DNA of 64,000 nt from Caenimonas koreensis DSM 17982. Its GTDB lineage: Bacteria > Pseudomonadota > Gammaproteobacteria > Burkholderiales > Burkholderiaceae_C. Location of the stretch: the NCBI RefSeq assembly GCF_009646335.1, contig NZ_WJBU01000010.1, positions 62,001-126,000 of the forward strand, given 5' to 3'. Each line of letters starts with the position of its first letter. The first letter of the stretch is position 1. The notes beneath the pieces are model-generated. The model had not been told where the DNA came from. It made no database searches and was given only the letters and a program-made list of their open reading frames with translations. A program made the translations under genes and the position numbers. Positions 29,182 through 37,246 of this stretch are shown in pieces.

Positions 29182-30624
29182 GTGGGTGAAAATCGGCGCG
29201 TGAATACGAATCTCCGGAAAATCATTCCAATCGTCCCCGCCGAACCGGGCGAGGGCGAGTCGCTGTACGAAGCGCATAAAAAAATCTACCCGCACCAGGT
29301 CACTGGGCGCTATGCGAACTGGCGCTGGGCGATGGTGTGGATCACGCAGCTGGTGTTCTACGGCGTGCCGTGGATCGAGTGGGGCAACCGCCAGTCGGTG
29401 CTGTTCGACCTGGCATCGCGGCGCTTCTACATCTTCGGCTTCGTGCTGTACCCGCAGGATTTCATTTACCTGACGGGGCTGCTGGTGGTGAGCGCCCTGT
29501 CGCTTTTCCTGTTCACTGCCATGGCAGGCCGGTTGTGGTGCGGCTTTGCGTGCCCGCAGACGGTGTACACCGAAATTTTCCTTTGGATAGAGCGCAAGGT
29601 CGAGGGCAGCCGCACTGCGCGCATGCGGCTCGACGGCGAGCCCATGTCACTCGAAAAGCTCGTCAAGAAGTGGTTCAAGCACCTGCTGTGGGTCGGTGTG
29701 GCGATGTGGACGGGCTTCACGTTCGTGGGCTACTTCACCCCCATTCGCGAACTGGGCCTTGAATTCCTGCAGACGCGCATGGGCTCGTGGGAAGTGTTCT
29801 GGGTGTTTTTCTACGGCTTTGCCACCTACGGCAACGCAGGCTTCATGCGCGAGCAGGTCTGCAAGTACATGTGCCCGTACGCGCGCTTCCAGAGCGCAAT
29901 GTTCGACAAAGACACGCTCATCGTCAGCTACGACAGCGAACGCGGCGAGCCGCGCGGCGCGCGCTCGCGCAAGGCCGACCCGGCAGCGCTGGGCCTGGGC
30001 TCGTGTGTGGACTGTGATTTGTGCGTGGCCGTGTGCCCCACAGGCATCGACATTCGCAACGGCCTGCAGTACGAATGCATTGGCTGCGCCGGCTGCGTGG
30101 ACGTGTGCAATGGCGTGATGGACAAGATGGGCTATGAACGCGGCCTGATCCGCTTCACCACACAGCACGCCGTGAGCGAAGGCCTGAGCTCGCCGCAGAT
30201 CTGGCGGCGCACGCTGCGCCCGCGCATTCTGGTGTACGGCGCCATCCTCGCGGCCATCTGCATTGCGCTGCTGTCGAGCCTGGTCGCGCGCACGCCGCTG
30301 AAGGTGGACGTGATCCGCGATCGCGCGGCGCTCTCGCGCATCGTCGCCGGCGGCAAGCTTGAGAACATTTATCGGCTGCAAGTCATGAATGCGACTGAGA
30401 AGCCGCAACGCTACGTTGTTACCGCCACCGGCCTGCCTGACTTGCAGATCGCATCTGAGACAGAACTCGATGTCGGCCCCGCAGAAGCACGCTGGCTGGC
30501 AGTGCGCGTGCAGATACCGTACGGCTCGGCCGCACCGGGCTCGCACACTATCCACTTTGGCATCGGCACTGTGAATGGTGATGCGCATACCAGCGAGAAG
30601 TCGGTGTTTCTCGTGCCGAGATAA
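29182..30624 (+). CDS. ccoG: cbb3 oxidase assembly iron-sulfur protein CcoG (FixG/RdxA)
   Basis: This 480-residue membrane ferredoxin implicated in copper reduction for cbb3 assembly has about five transmembrane helices. A [4Fe-4S] pair is visible in CVDCDLCVAVCPTGIDIRNG and YECIGCAGCVDVCN (about residues 275-315). There is a membrane-proximal WCGFACPQTVYTEIF motif and a C-terminal Ig-like FixG domain. No ATG lies near the conserved N-terminus. GTG 29182 is used, with GTG 29200 an alternative. It leads ccoG-ccoH. Confidence 0.93.
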   Translation: MGENRRVNTNLRKIIPIVPAEPGEGESLYEAHKKIYPHQVTGRYANWRWAMVWITQLVFYGVPWIEWGNRQSVLFDLASRRFYIFGFVLYPQDFIYLTGLLVVSALSLFLFTAMAGRLWCGFACPQTVYTEIFLWIERKVEGSRTARMRLDGEPMSLEKLVKKWFKHLLWVGVAMWTGFTFVGYFTPIRELGLEFLQTRMGSWEVFWVFFYGFATYGNAGFMREQVCKYMCPYARFQSAMFDKDTLIVSYDSERGEPRGARSRKADPAALGLGSCVDCDLCVAVCPTGIDIRNGLQYECIGCAGCVDVCNGVMDKMGYERGLIRFTTQHAVSEGLSSPQIWRRTLRPRILVYGAILAAICIALLSSLVARTPLKVDVIRDRAALSRIVAGGKLENIYRLQVMNATEKPQRYVVTATGLPDLQIASETELDVGPAEARWLAVRVQIPYGSAAPGSHTIHFGIGTVNGDAHTSEKSVFLVPR

Positions 30625-30671
30625 CCAGGCAAACGATAGACATGCGTCGAAGAAGCAAAGGAGACAGCCTC

Positions 30672-30926
30672 ATGGAACAAAGCCAACCTGCAACGCAACC
30701 CTGGTGGAAGTTTGGCCACGTGTGGCTGGTCCTGTCGGGCCCGGCCATCGTTGTGGTCGCAGGCTTCATCACGTTGTGGATCGCGGTGCAGTCGCCTGAC
30801 CCGGTGATTGGTGACGGCTCTTCCTCCCAGACCGCGGAGATCCGCCGCCAGCTCGCTCGCGAGCGTGCGCTGATGCCCGCGTTGATCGGCCGCAACCACG
30901 CCGCCACACCGGCGCGGGAGAAGTAG
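30672..30926 (+). CDS. ccoH: FixH/CcoH-like cbb3 oxidase assembly protein
   Basis: This is an 84-residue protein with one N-terminal membrane helix (WWKFGHVWLVLSGPAIVVVA) and a charged periplasmic tail. Size, topology and position after ccoG match the short FixH/CcoH proteins of betaproteobacteria. AAAGGAGA lies about 7 bases before ATG 30672, so this start is preferred to the in-frame ATG at 30642. Confidence 0.8.
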   Translation: MEQSQPATQPWWKFGHVWLVLSGPAIVVVAGFITLWIAVQSPDPVIGDGSSSQTAEIRRQLARERALMPALIGRNHAATPAREK

Positions 30927-30927
30927 C

Positions 30928-31209
30928 GTGGGGCGCCAACAGTTGCTGTGGGCGGCGTGGCCGGCATTCCTGGCGGCGTGCGCGCTGGAGCTGCTTGTGT
31001 TCGCCTTTGTCGATCCGACTGACATGCAGCTCGGCGGCCAGCCGCTCACGCTGTCACGCCAGGGCGTGTACAGCATCGCGTTCTTCCTGTTCTGGGGAAT
31101 TTCATTCGCTGCAGGCGTGCTCGCGTCTGCATTGCGGCTGCCGGCTGACGATGTGGACCGCTGCCCGTTCAAGCCGGGCGACAGGCCCGACGACTGTTTG
31201 CGGCATTGA
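30928..31209 (+). CDS. small membrane protein downstream of ccoGH
   Basis: This is a 93-residue protein from GTG 30928, one base after the ccoH stop. It has two hydrophobic spans (about residues 5-25 and 48-70) and a Cys-containing hydrophilic tail (DRCPFKPGDRPDDC). I do not recognise a named family. The tight spacing suggests it belongs to the cbb3 assembly operon. Confidence 0.65.
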   Translation: MGRQQLLWAAWPAFLAACALELLVFAFVDPTDMQLGGQPLTLSRQGVYSIAFFLFWGISFAAGVLASALRLPADDVDRCPFKPGDRPDDCLRH

Positions 31210-31221
31210 GGCTGATTGCCC

Positions 31222-31260
31222 GCGCTCGCCTGACTCGCCTCGCTGAGACAGGCGGAGCGC
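31222..31260. terminator. hairpin between convergent genes
   Basis: GCGCTC-GCCTG pairs with CAGGC-G-GAGCGC (11 bp with one bulged G, 16-base loop) in the 56-base gap between two convergent genes. It is followed by AAAA on the plus strand. A bidirectional terminator is plausible. Confidence 0.35.
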
Positions 31261-31265
31261 AAAAC

Positions 31266-31799
31266 TCATCCCGACAAAGCGGCAAGCTCTTGCTTCACTT
31301 GTTCGATCTTGCCTGGCAGACTGTCCGCCTCGCGAATCCGATCATCAAAGTATTCAAGGTCGTTCGCATATTCGTGCCCCTGCGTGCCCATAATTACATC
31401 GGTGCAGTAGTCCAGCCTGGCTTCCAGTTTCTGCAGGCGCTGGGTGCAGTCGGCGATTCGCTCGCGCGTTTGCCGGATCGAGTCTTGCGCGGCACTCGCG
31501 TTGAGACGGTCAGTTAGCGCCTTAGACACGGCAGCGAGGCTGTTTAAGCTCTTTCCTCCTAGCGGCTGAACGATTGCCTTGTAGAGATCTTTTGGCAATC
31601 GCAGCAAAGGGCTGCGTGGGCCTTGCGAGGGCGTGATTGCAAGCAAGGGCGCATCGGTTTGCGTTGCCTGTGGCGGCTGCATGCTCAGCTGGCCAGGTTC
31701 ATTCCGATTGGTTGTCGGAGTGACGGGGGCAACCGCATCACCATCAACCGGGCGTGATGTGATCGAGGTGCGTTGATGTCCAGTTTTGGAAATATCCAT
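31266..31799 (-). CDS. candidate type III effector with F-box-like motif
   Basis: This is a 177-residue protein with no signal peptide. Residues 1-62 are Pro/Gln/Thr-rich and look disordered. Residues 66-100 contain LRLPKDLYKAIVQPL...SLNSLAAVSKALTDRL, which follows the eukaryotic F-box pattern (LPxDL-x3-I-x3-L ... SL-x2-L-x2-VSK-x-L). The remaining 75 residues are a charged coiled coil. F-box proteins in bacteria (Ralstonia GALA, Agrobacterium VirF) are injected effectors that recruit host Skp1. AAGGA lies 6 bases before ATG 31799, and a HrpL-like box lies 23 bases before it. GC looks low (33/60 in two sampled lines). Role is inference. Confidence 0.55.
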   Translation of the reverse strand: MDISKTGHQRTSITSRPVDGDAVAPVTPTTNRNEPGQLSMQPPQATQTDAPLLAITPSQGPRSPLLRLPKDLYKAIVQPLGGKSLNSLAAVSKALTDRLNASAAQDSIRQTRERIADCTQRLQKLEARLDYCTDVIMGTQGHEYANDLEYFDDRIREADSLPGKIEQVKQELAALSG

Positions 31800-31822
31800 G
31801 GCAAGTCCTTGATTCGGTGCAC

Positions 31823-31851
31823 TGTGTGGCACAGCGAAGGACATTTGTTCC
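31823..31851 (-). promoter_or_regulatory. hrp box-like promoter upstream of the F-box-like gene
   Basis: On the minus strand: GGAACA, 16 bases, CCACACA. This is one mismatch from the HrpL consensus GGAACC-N15/16-CCACNNA. It ends 23 bases before the gene start, nearly the same geometry as the box before the 962-residue candidate effector. Confidence 0.5.
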
Positions 31852-31966
31852 CATGAATGCACATGCCTGCCGCGCGCCGAGACCTTTGGCTCGGTCATCT
31901 CGGGCGGGTGAGATGTGAGGCACGCGGCAACGAGCGAGTGCCCGCTGCCTAATGAGGTGACACCGC

Positions 31967-32404
31967 TCAGCCCCCACCACGCACGATCAGCACAGGCGTG
32001 GCCGCCGCGCGGATCACTTGCTCCGCACCGCTGCCCAGCAGCACGCGCTCCAGCCCCTTGCGGCCATGCGTTCCAACGACGATCAGGTCCGCGTTCCATT
32101 CACTCGCCTCACTGGCTACCGTCTCGCCCAGGCGCACGCCGAGCTTTTCGATGAACTTCCAGTCGGCGTCTATGCCCTTGGCCCTGGCGGAGGCTGCTGC
32201 TTCAGCCAGCAGGGTCTTGGCGTTTTCCTGCGCGACCGAGATCAGGTCGCCGCGGCGGTCGTGACCCGACATGAACGAGAGGTCGTCCAGCGCGTGAATG
32301 ATGCGAATGCTCCCGCCTGCCTCACTCGCCATCTGCACGGCGACGCCCAGCGCCTTCTTTGATGTCTCGCTGCCGTCGATGGGGACCAGAATTCGCTTGA
32401 ACAT
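31967..32404 (-). CDS. universal stress protein (UspA family)
   Basis: This 145-residue Usp begins MFKRILVPIDGSETSKKALG, with the intact nucleotide loop VGTHGRKGLERVLLGSGAEQV. The start at 32404 is chosen because the family begins M-F/Y-K-x-I-L; the frame extends upstream but without the fold. An FNR-type box lies 59 bases upstream, inside the 3' end of the adjacent Pat-like gene. This usp can therefore be driven independently by low oxygen. Confidence 0.93.
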   Translation of the reverse strand: MFKRILVPIDGSETSKKALGVAVQMASEAGGSIRIIHALDDLSFMSGHDRRGDLISVAQENAKTLLAEAAASARAKGIDADWKFIEKLGVRLGETVASEASEWNADLIVVGTHGRKGLERVLLGSGAEQVIRAAATPVLIVRGGG

Positions 32405-32433
32405 TTTTATCGCTCCTGTGCTGACGGGGGACT

Positions 32434-35154
32434 TCATCTTGGTTGATCGGGCGCATCGCAGGCTTGACTTGCGTCAAGGACCCGGCGCATGTGCACCAGG
32501 TTGTCGTCAGTGGCCCGCACGCTGAAGCCCTTTTGCGTTGCAAGCGCTGCCATGCCGCGGTTGTCCTTCAGGCACTGGCCCAGCACTTCGGCCGTGCCGC
32601 GCCGCTCCAGGTAGCGAAGCAGCTTGTCCATCAGCACGCTGCCCAGCCCGCGTTTTTGCCACTGGCTTGCGACCTGGATGGCGAACTCGGCCTGGCGGTT
32701 GTCGGGGTCGCACACTGCGCGCACTTCGCCTGCGATGGCATCGCCGTCCATGGCGACGAAGGTCATCTCGCGGTCGTAGTCGATCTGGCAGTAGCGCGCC
32801 AGTTCCGAGTGCGGCACCACGCGCCGCGCCAGGAAGAACCGCAGCCGCATGTCGTCGGGTGTGGCTGCTGCGTAGAAGGACTTCAGCCGCTCGCCGTCGT
32901 CGGGGCGAATGGGGCGCAGCAACATTGCGCTGCCGTCCACGGTTGCGCTTTGCTCCAGCTCTGATGGGTAGGGCCGCAGCGCGAGCCGGCCATCGCCCGG
33001 CAGCGCAGGCGTGCGCACGCGAATGCGCGCATCCACGGCCAGCACACCGTGCGGGCCGGCCAGCAGCGGGTTGATGTCCAGCTCGACCACGCCTGCCAGG
33101 TCGCAGGCGATGGCTGACAGCTGCAGCAGCGTTGCGGTCACGGCGTTCATGTCTGCTGGGGCCTTGCCGCGATAGCCTTTCAACAGGCGGCCTACTTGCG
33201 TGTGCGCGACCATGTCATTGGCCAGGACATCGTTCAACGGCGGCAGGCCAATGCTGCGGTCACCGCGCAATTCGACTTCCGTTCCGCCTTCGCCAAACAG
33301 CACGACGGGGCCGAAGACAGGGTCAGTCGAAATGCCGGCGATCAGCTCGCGCATGCCGCTTGCCACAGCCATTTTCTGCACCGTGTAGCCGGTGACGTGC
33401 GCGTGCGGAACATCGTGTGCCACACGCTGGCGCATGCGGATGGCCGCGTCGTGCACTTCATCGCCACTGCGCAGGCCGAGCACGACGCCGCCTACGTCGG
33501 ATTTGTGCAGGATCTGCGCAGACAGGATCTTCAGGGCGACGGGATAGCCCAGGTGCGCTGCTGCAGCCACTGCCTCGTCGGGCGTGCGCGCCATGGCGGT
33601 GGCGACGGTGGGGATGCGGTAGCACTCCAGCAGCGCCATTGCCTCCACCTCGTCGAGCCACTCGCGGCCGTCGCGCAGCGCTTGCGCCACGATGGCCCGC
33701 GCCTTCTCGCGGCTGTGCGGGTCAGGCGCTGCAGCGCCATCGCTCGCAGCGTGCGGCCGTGCTGCTTCCGGCAACTGCAGCAGCGCCTGCTGGTTGCGCT
33801 GGTAGTCCTGCAGCTGCAGCCATGCGGCGACTGACCTTTCGGGCGTGCTGTAACACGCGATGCCTTGTGCCTCGCTCGTCTCACGCGCGGACTTCACGCT
33901 GGTGCCACCCAGCCAGCACGCGATGACGGGCTTGCCCGCACCTTTCATCAGTGGCAGGCAGGCATTGGCAATGTCGGGCGCAGGCACGATCGCCGTGGGC
34001 GCATGCATGAAAAGCACGCCATCGACTTCGGGCGCGGCAAGCAGCACTTTCAGCGCGTCGGTGTAGCGGCCCACCGGCGCATCGCCAATGATGTCGATCG
34101 GGTTGCCGCGCGACCAGCCTGTGGGCAGCGCTGCATCCAGCGCCAGCAGGCTTTCCTGGGACAGCTTTGCCGGTGTGCCGCCGCGCAGCTGCAGTGCATC
34201 AGCAGCAAGCACCCCGGCGCCGCCGCCATTCGTGAGGATGGCGAGCCGCTCGCCGCGCCACGGTTGCGGATGGGCCAGCGTCTCGGCCGCATCGAGCAGT
34301 GCTTCGAGCGTGTCCACGCGCAGCATGCCTGCACGTTTGACGGCCGCATCGAACACCGTGTCTGATCCGGCGAGCGCGCCCGTGTGCGACGCCGCCGCCT
34401 TCGCGCCGTCGGGTGCACGGCCTGCCTTGACCACGATCACCGGTTTGTTGCGCGCGGCGGCACGTGCGGCCGACATGAACTTGCGCGCATGCTTGATCGA
34501 CTCGACGTACATCAGGATGGCGCGTGTGTTCGAGTCACTGCCGAGGTAGTCGAGCAGGTCGCCGAAGTCCACGTCGGCACTGTCGCCGAGCGACACAAAG
34601 TTCGAAAAGCCGATGCGCCGCTCGTTCGCCCAGTCGAGCATTGCCGTGGCCAGCGCGCCCGATTGCGTGAGGAATGCCAGGTGCCCCGGCAGCGCCTGGC
34701 CAGGCGCAAAGCTCGCGTTCAGGCCAATCGCGGGCGCGAGCAGGCCGATGCAGTTGGGCCCCAGCACGCGCAGCAGGTAAGGGCGCGCTGCATCGAGCAT
34801 CGCCTGCTCGATCGTCACGCCCGGTGTGGCCGACGGCACCCGCAAGCCCGCGGTGATGACGATGGCTGCGCGCGTGCCCTTGCGGCCGAGCGCATCGATG
34901 ATGCCGGGAATAGTCGCGGCGGGCGTGCAGATCACGGCCAGGTCGGGCGCGTGCGGCAGCGATTCGACATCGGCGAAGGTCTGGATGCCGCCTATCGTCT
35001 GCGGCTTGGCATTGACGGGCCAGAGCGGCCCGGCAAAGCCCCCCTGCACCAGGTTGCGCCAGACCACCGCGCCCAGGCTGGCCTCGCGCGACGACGCGCC
35101 GATGACAGCGATGGACTGGGGCTGGAAAAGCAGATCAAGATGGCGAACACTCAT
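32434..35154 (-). CDS. acyl-CoA synthetase (NDP-forming) fused to GNAT acetyltransferase (Pat-like)
   Basis: This 906-residue protein consists of a CoA-binding/succinyl-CoA-ligase-like part, an ATP-grasp domain and a C-terminal GNAT domain. Visible landmarks are QPQSIAVIGASSREASLG (N-terminal CoA site), VLGPNCIGLLAP, ASHTGALAGSDTVFDAA (phospho-His region) and FDDMRLRFF-like GNAT start with QKRGLGSVLMDKLLRYL as the acetyl-CoA loop. This architecture is that of the E. coli PatZ/Salmonella Pat lysine acetyltransferases, which down-regulate acetyl-CoA synthetase. Residue-level activity cannot be judged. It is divergent from a usp gene across an FNR-type box. Confidence 0.88.
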   Translation of the reverse strand: MSVRHLDLLFQPQSIAVIGASSREASLGAVVWRNLVQGGFAGPLWPVNAKPQTIGGIQTFADVESLPHAPDLAVICTPAATIPGIIDALGRKGTRAAIVITAGLRVPSATPGVTIEQAMLDAARPYLLRVLGPNCIGLLAPAIGLNASFAPGQALPGHLAFLTQSGALATAMLDWANERRIGFSNFVSLGDSADVDFGDLLDYLGSDSNTRAILMYVESIKHARKFMSAARAAARNKPVIVVKAGRAPDGAKAAASHTGALAGSDTVFDAAVKRAGMLRVDTLEALLDAAETLAHPQPWRGERLAILTNGGGAGVLAADALQLRGGTPAKLSQESLLALDAALPTGWSRGNPIDIIGDAPVGRYTDALKVLLAAPEVDGVLFMHAPTAIVPAPDIANACLPLMKGAGKPVIACWLGGTSVKSARETSEAQGIACYSTPERSVAAWLQLQDYQRNQQALLQLPEAARPHAASDGAAAPDPHSREKARAIVAQALRDGREWLDEVEAMALLECYRIPTVATAMARTPDEAVAAAAHLGYPVALKILSAQILHKSDVGGVVLGLRSGDEVHDAAIRMRQRVAHDVPHAHVTGYTVQKMAVASGMRELIAGISTDPVFGPVVLFGEGGTEVELRGDRSIGLPPLNDVLANDMVAHTQVGRLLKGYRGKAPADMNAVTATLLQLSAIACDLAGVVELDINPLLAGPHGVLAVDARIRVRTPALPGDGRLALRPYPSELEQSATVDGSAMLLRPIRPDDGERLKSFYAAATPDDMRLRFFLARRVVPHSELARYCQIDYDREMTFVAMDGDAIAGEVRAVCDPDNRQAEFAIQVASQWQKRGLGSVLMDKLLRYLERRGTAEVLGQCLKDNRGMAALATQKGFSVRATDDNLVHMRRVLDASQACDAPDQPR
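32464..32477. promoter_or_regulatory. FNR/ANR-type box for the downstream usp gene
   Basis: TTGAC-TTGC-GTCAA is a perfect inverted repeat (TTGAC/GTCAA) and matches eight of ten consensus bases. It lies 59 bases upstream of the leftward usp gene, within the coding sequence of the preceding gene. Confidence 0.7.
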
Positions 35155-35203
35155 GGGCAAACTCCTGTGGACCGCATCTTCAGGTGCGCGACAGCGCGTG
35201 TGT

Positions 35204-35217
35204 TTGACACGCCTCAA
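35204..35217. promoter_or_regulatory. FNR/ANR-type box between pat-like and usp genes
   Basis: TTGAC-ACGC-CTCAA matches eight of ten conserved bases. It is about 50 bases from both divergent starts (35154 minus, 35271 plus), so both could be FNR targets. Confidence 0.6.
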
Positions 35218-35270
35218 GTGCGGGCGACTTGCCGGCAGGCAGCATCGGGGCTTCACAAGTGAGGTGTTTC

Positions 35271-35711
35271 ATGTTCAAACATATCCTGCTGGCCACTGAC
35301 GGCAGCCCCGCCAGCGAAAAGGCTGTCGCCATGGCCGTGGATCTGGCTCGTACGCACGGCGCAAAGATAACGGCTGTGTACGTCATCGACCCGTATCCGT
35401 ACATTGGCATTGGCGATACCAACCCCATGGGCCTGCAGGCCTACATGTCGGCGGCGCAGGACCATGCGGCGCAAGCCCATGCACACGTGGAGGCCCTGTG
35501 CGAAGCGGCCAACCCGCGCGTCGAGCTGCAACTGCGCCTGCTCGAAGACGTGGCAACCGCCAAGGGCATCGTGCAATGCGCCAACGACGAGCAGGCCGAT
35601 CTCATCGTGGCCGGATCGCATGGCCGCTCGGGCCTGTCGGGCCTGCTCCTGGGCAGCGTATCGAGCAAGCTGGTCACGCTCGCGCAGGTGCCCGTGCTGG
35701 TGGTGCGTTAA
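35271..35711 (+). CDS. universal stress protein (UspA family)
   Basis: This is a 146-residue Usp beginning MFKHILLATDGSPASEKAVA. The nucleotide-binding loop AGSHGRSGLSGLLLGSVSSKLV keeps the G-x2-G-x9-G-S pattern. ATG 35271 lies after GAGGTG and 53 bases after an FNR-type box, so the gene is a likely member of the hypoxia regulon. It is followed by a hairpin and a convergent protease gene. Confidence 0.93.
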   Translation: MFKHILLATDGSPASEKAVAMAVDLARTHGAKITAVYVIDPYPYIGIGDTNPMGLQAYMSAAQDHAAQAHAHVEALCEAANPRVELQLRLLEDVATAKGIVQCANDEQADLIVAGSHGRSGLSGLLLGSVSSKLVTLAQVPVLVVR

Positions 35712-35720
35712 AGCCCTTGC

Positions 35721-35739
35721 GGGCGATCCCGCATCGCCC
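35721..35739. terminator. hairpin between convergent usp and protease genes
   Basis: GGGCGAT / ATCGCCC form a 7-bp stem with a 5-base loop in the 33-base gap between two convergent genes. There is no clear T-tract. A bidirectional terminator is likely from position. Confidence 0.4.
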
Positions 35740-35744
35740 GGGCG

Positions 35745-37130
35745 TCAAGGCTCAGACCGTGTGACGGGCAGGTAGACCAGCGCGTCAGCGCGCGCCACGA
35801 GCAACGCCACCACAGGCACGTTGCCCACGCGCGACAGCGCCGCGTCGAACGCCGCCGCATCATCGACCGCGATACCGTTGACCGCCACGATGCGGTCGCC
35901 TGGCTCGACACCGGCCACCAGTGCGGGCCCCGCCACTGACTCGACGTAAAGGCCCGCTTGCATGGCCGCACGCCGGGCCGTGTCCAGGCTCAAGCCCAGC
36001 CTGGGAAGGGGTGTGTGCGGCTGGCTGCTTTGCAAAGGCATGTCGGGCGGCAGCGCAGCGGTGCGCAGGGCAATGGTGCGTTCGCTGCGGTCGCGCCAGA
36101 TGGTGAGCGACAGCTCAGCGCCCACGGCGCTTGCGGCAATGCCTTCTTCAATGTCCGCCCATGAGCCAGCTGCTACGCCATTGATCGCCAGCACGATGTC
36201 ACCGCTGCGCACACCGGCCCGCGCGGCGGGCCCGTCGCCAAGCACATCGACAACGATGCCGCCACGCGGACGGTCGAGGCCGAACGCCGTCGCCAGGCCC
36301 GCACTCACGCCCTGCAAGTGCGCGCCAATGGTCGCCGTACGCACATGCCCGCGCTGCTTCAGCTCGCCCACCACCTGCAGCACGCGGGCCACCGGCACCG
36401 CGAATGACACGCCCAGGAACATGCCGGTGTCTGAATAGACCATCGAGCTCATGCCCACGACATGGCCCCTGGCGTTGAAGAGCGGGCCACCGGAGCTGCC
36501 GGGATTCATCGCGACATCGGTCTGGATCATGCCCACGCCATTGCTGCCCGGCAGGTACCGGGGAAACGCGCTGACGATGCCTGCATTGACCGAATAGTCG
36601 AAGCCGAAGGGCGTGCCCAGCGATGCCACCCATTCGCCTGTGCACACCGGCCGCGGTGCTGCCTGGACCACCGGCAGGCCTCGCGTCTCGATCTTGAGCA
36701 GGCTCACGTCGCTGCGGCGGTCCAGGCCCGCGACGCGAGCGCGAAAAGTGCGGCCGTCCGCCAGCACCACCCATGTTTGCCCGGCGGACCTCACGGCGTG
36801 CGCGGCGCCCACGATGTAGCCATCCGCGTCGATGACGAAGCCCGATGAATAGGCGCGCTCGGCAGACGTCTCGCCCGATCGCTCACGCACGACCACGATC
36901 GTGACGACGGCGGGCGCGATGGCCGCCGCCGCCGCGGTGAAGTCCCGCGGGCGGCGGGGCGTGTCGAGATCGAGCGTGCACAGGTTGGCGGCGGTGTCCG
37001 CTCGATCGGCAGCGCGCGCGAGCGGCGACGCGAGCAGGCTGCACAGCGCAATCACCAGCAGCATCACGGGGGCGGCCGCACGCGAGCGCGCCGGATGAGC
37101 GCAGGCAGCAGGTTGAGCAGGACGAGTCAT
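35745..37130 (-). CDS. HtrA/DegP-like periplasmic serine protease with two PDZ domains
   Basis: This is a 461-residue trypsin-fold protease. The N-terminus has a signal peptide or anchor (about residues 20-40, ending ARA). The catalytic triad is complete: H111, D141 and S213 in NPGSSGGP. PDZ1 is at about 255-345 (GGIVVDVLGDGPAARAGV) and a second, shorter PDZ at about 365-455. The usual active-site Asn of GNSGGP is Ser. ATG 37130 gives the best signal sequence. It is divergent from a dksA-like gene across an FNR-type box, suggesting envelope quality control under low oxygen. Confidence 0.88.
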   Translation of the reverse strand: MTRPAQPAACAHPARSRAAAPVMLLVIALCSLLASPLARAADRADTAANLCTLDLDTPRRPRDFTAAAAAIAPAVVTIVVVRERSGETSAERAYSSGFVIDADGYIVGAAHAVRSAGQTWVVLADGRTFRARVAGLDRRSDVSLLKIETRGLPVVQAAPRPVCTGEWVASLGTPFGFDYSVNAGIVSAFPRYLPGSNGVGMIQTDVAMNPGSSGGPLFNARGHVVGMSSMVYSDTGMFLGVSFAVPVARVLQVVGELKQRGHVRTATIGAHLQGVSAGLATAFGLDRPRGGIVVDVLGDGPAARAGVRSGDIVLAINGVAAGSWADIEEGIAASAVGAELSLTIWRDRSERTIALRTAALPPDMPLQSSQPHTPLPRLGLSLDTARRAAMQAGLYVESVAGPALVAGVEPGDRIVAVNGIAVDDAAAFDAALSRVGNVPVVALLVARADALVYLPVTRSEP

Positions 37131-37177
37131 AGCGCAGGCCATGGCGGCAGAGTCTGTTCGCGTTTTGTCAGTGGCCA

Positions 37178-37191
37178 TTGACGAGGATCAA
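37178..37191. promoter_or_regulatory. FNR/ANR-type box between protease and dksA-like genes
   Basis: TTGAC-GAGG-ATCAA matches nine of ten consensus bases. It lies 47 bases from the leftward protease start and 55 bases from the rightward dksA-like start. The same 14-mer recurs at 48508-48521. Confidence 0.8.
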
Positions 37192-37246
37192 CACGCTGTG
37201 CGATCGGCGGGCGAAAAATGGAATGCATCACAGGAGACCCCTCGTC

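Noticed and set aside
31800..31966. PIP box or hrpII box (TTCG repeats) upstream of the F-box-like gene
   Set aside because: No correctly spaced TTCG pair was found; only the HrpL-type pattern fits.
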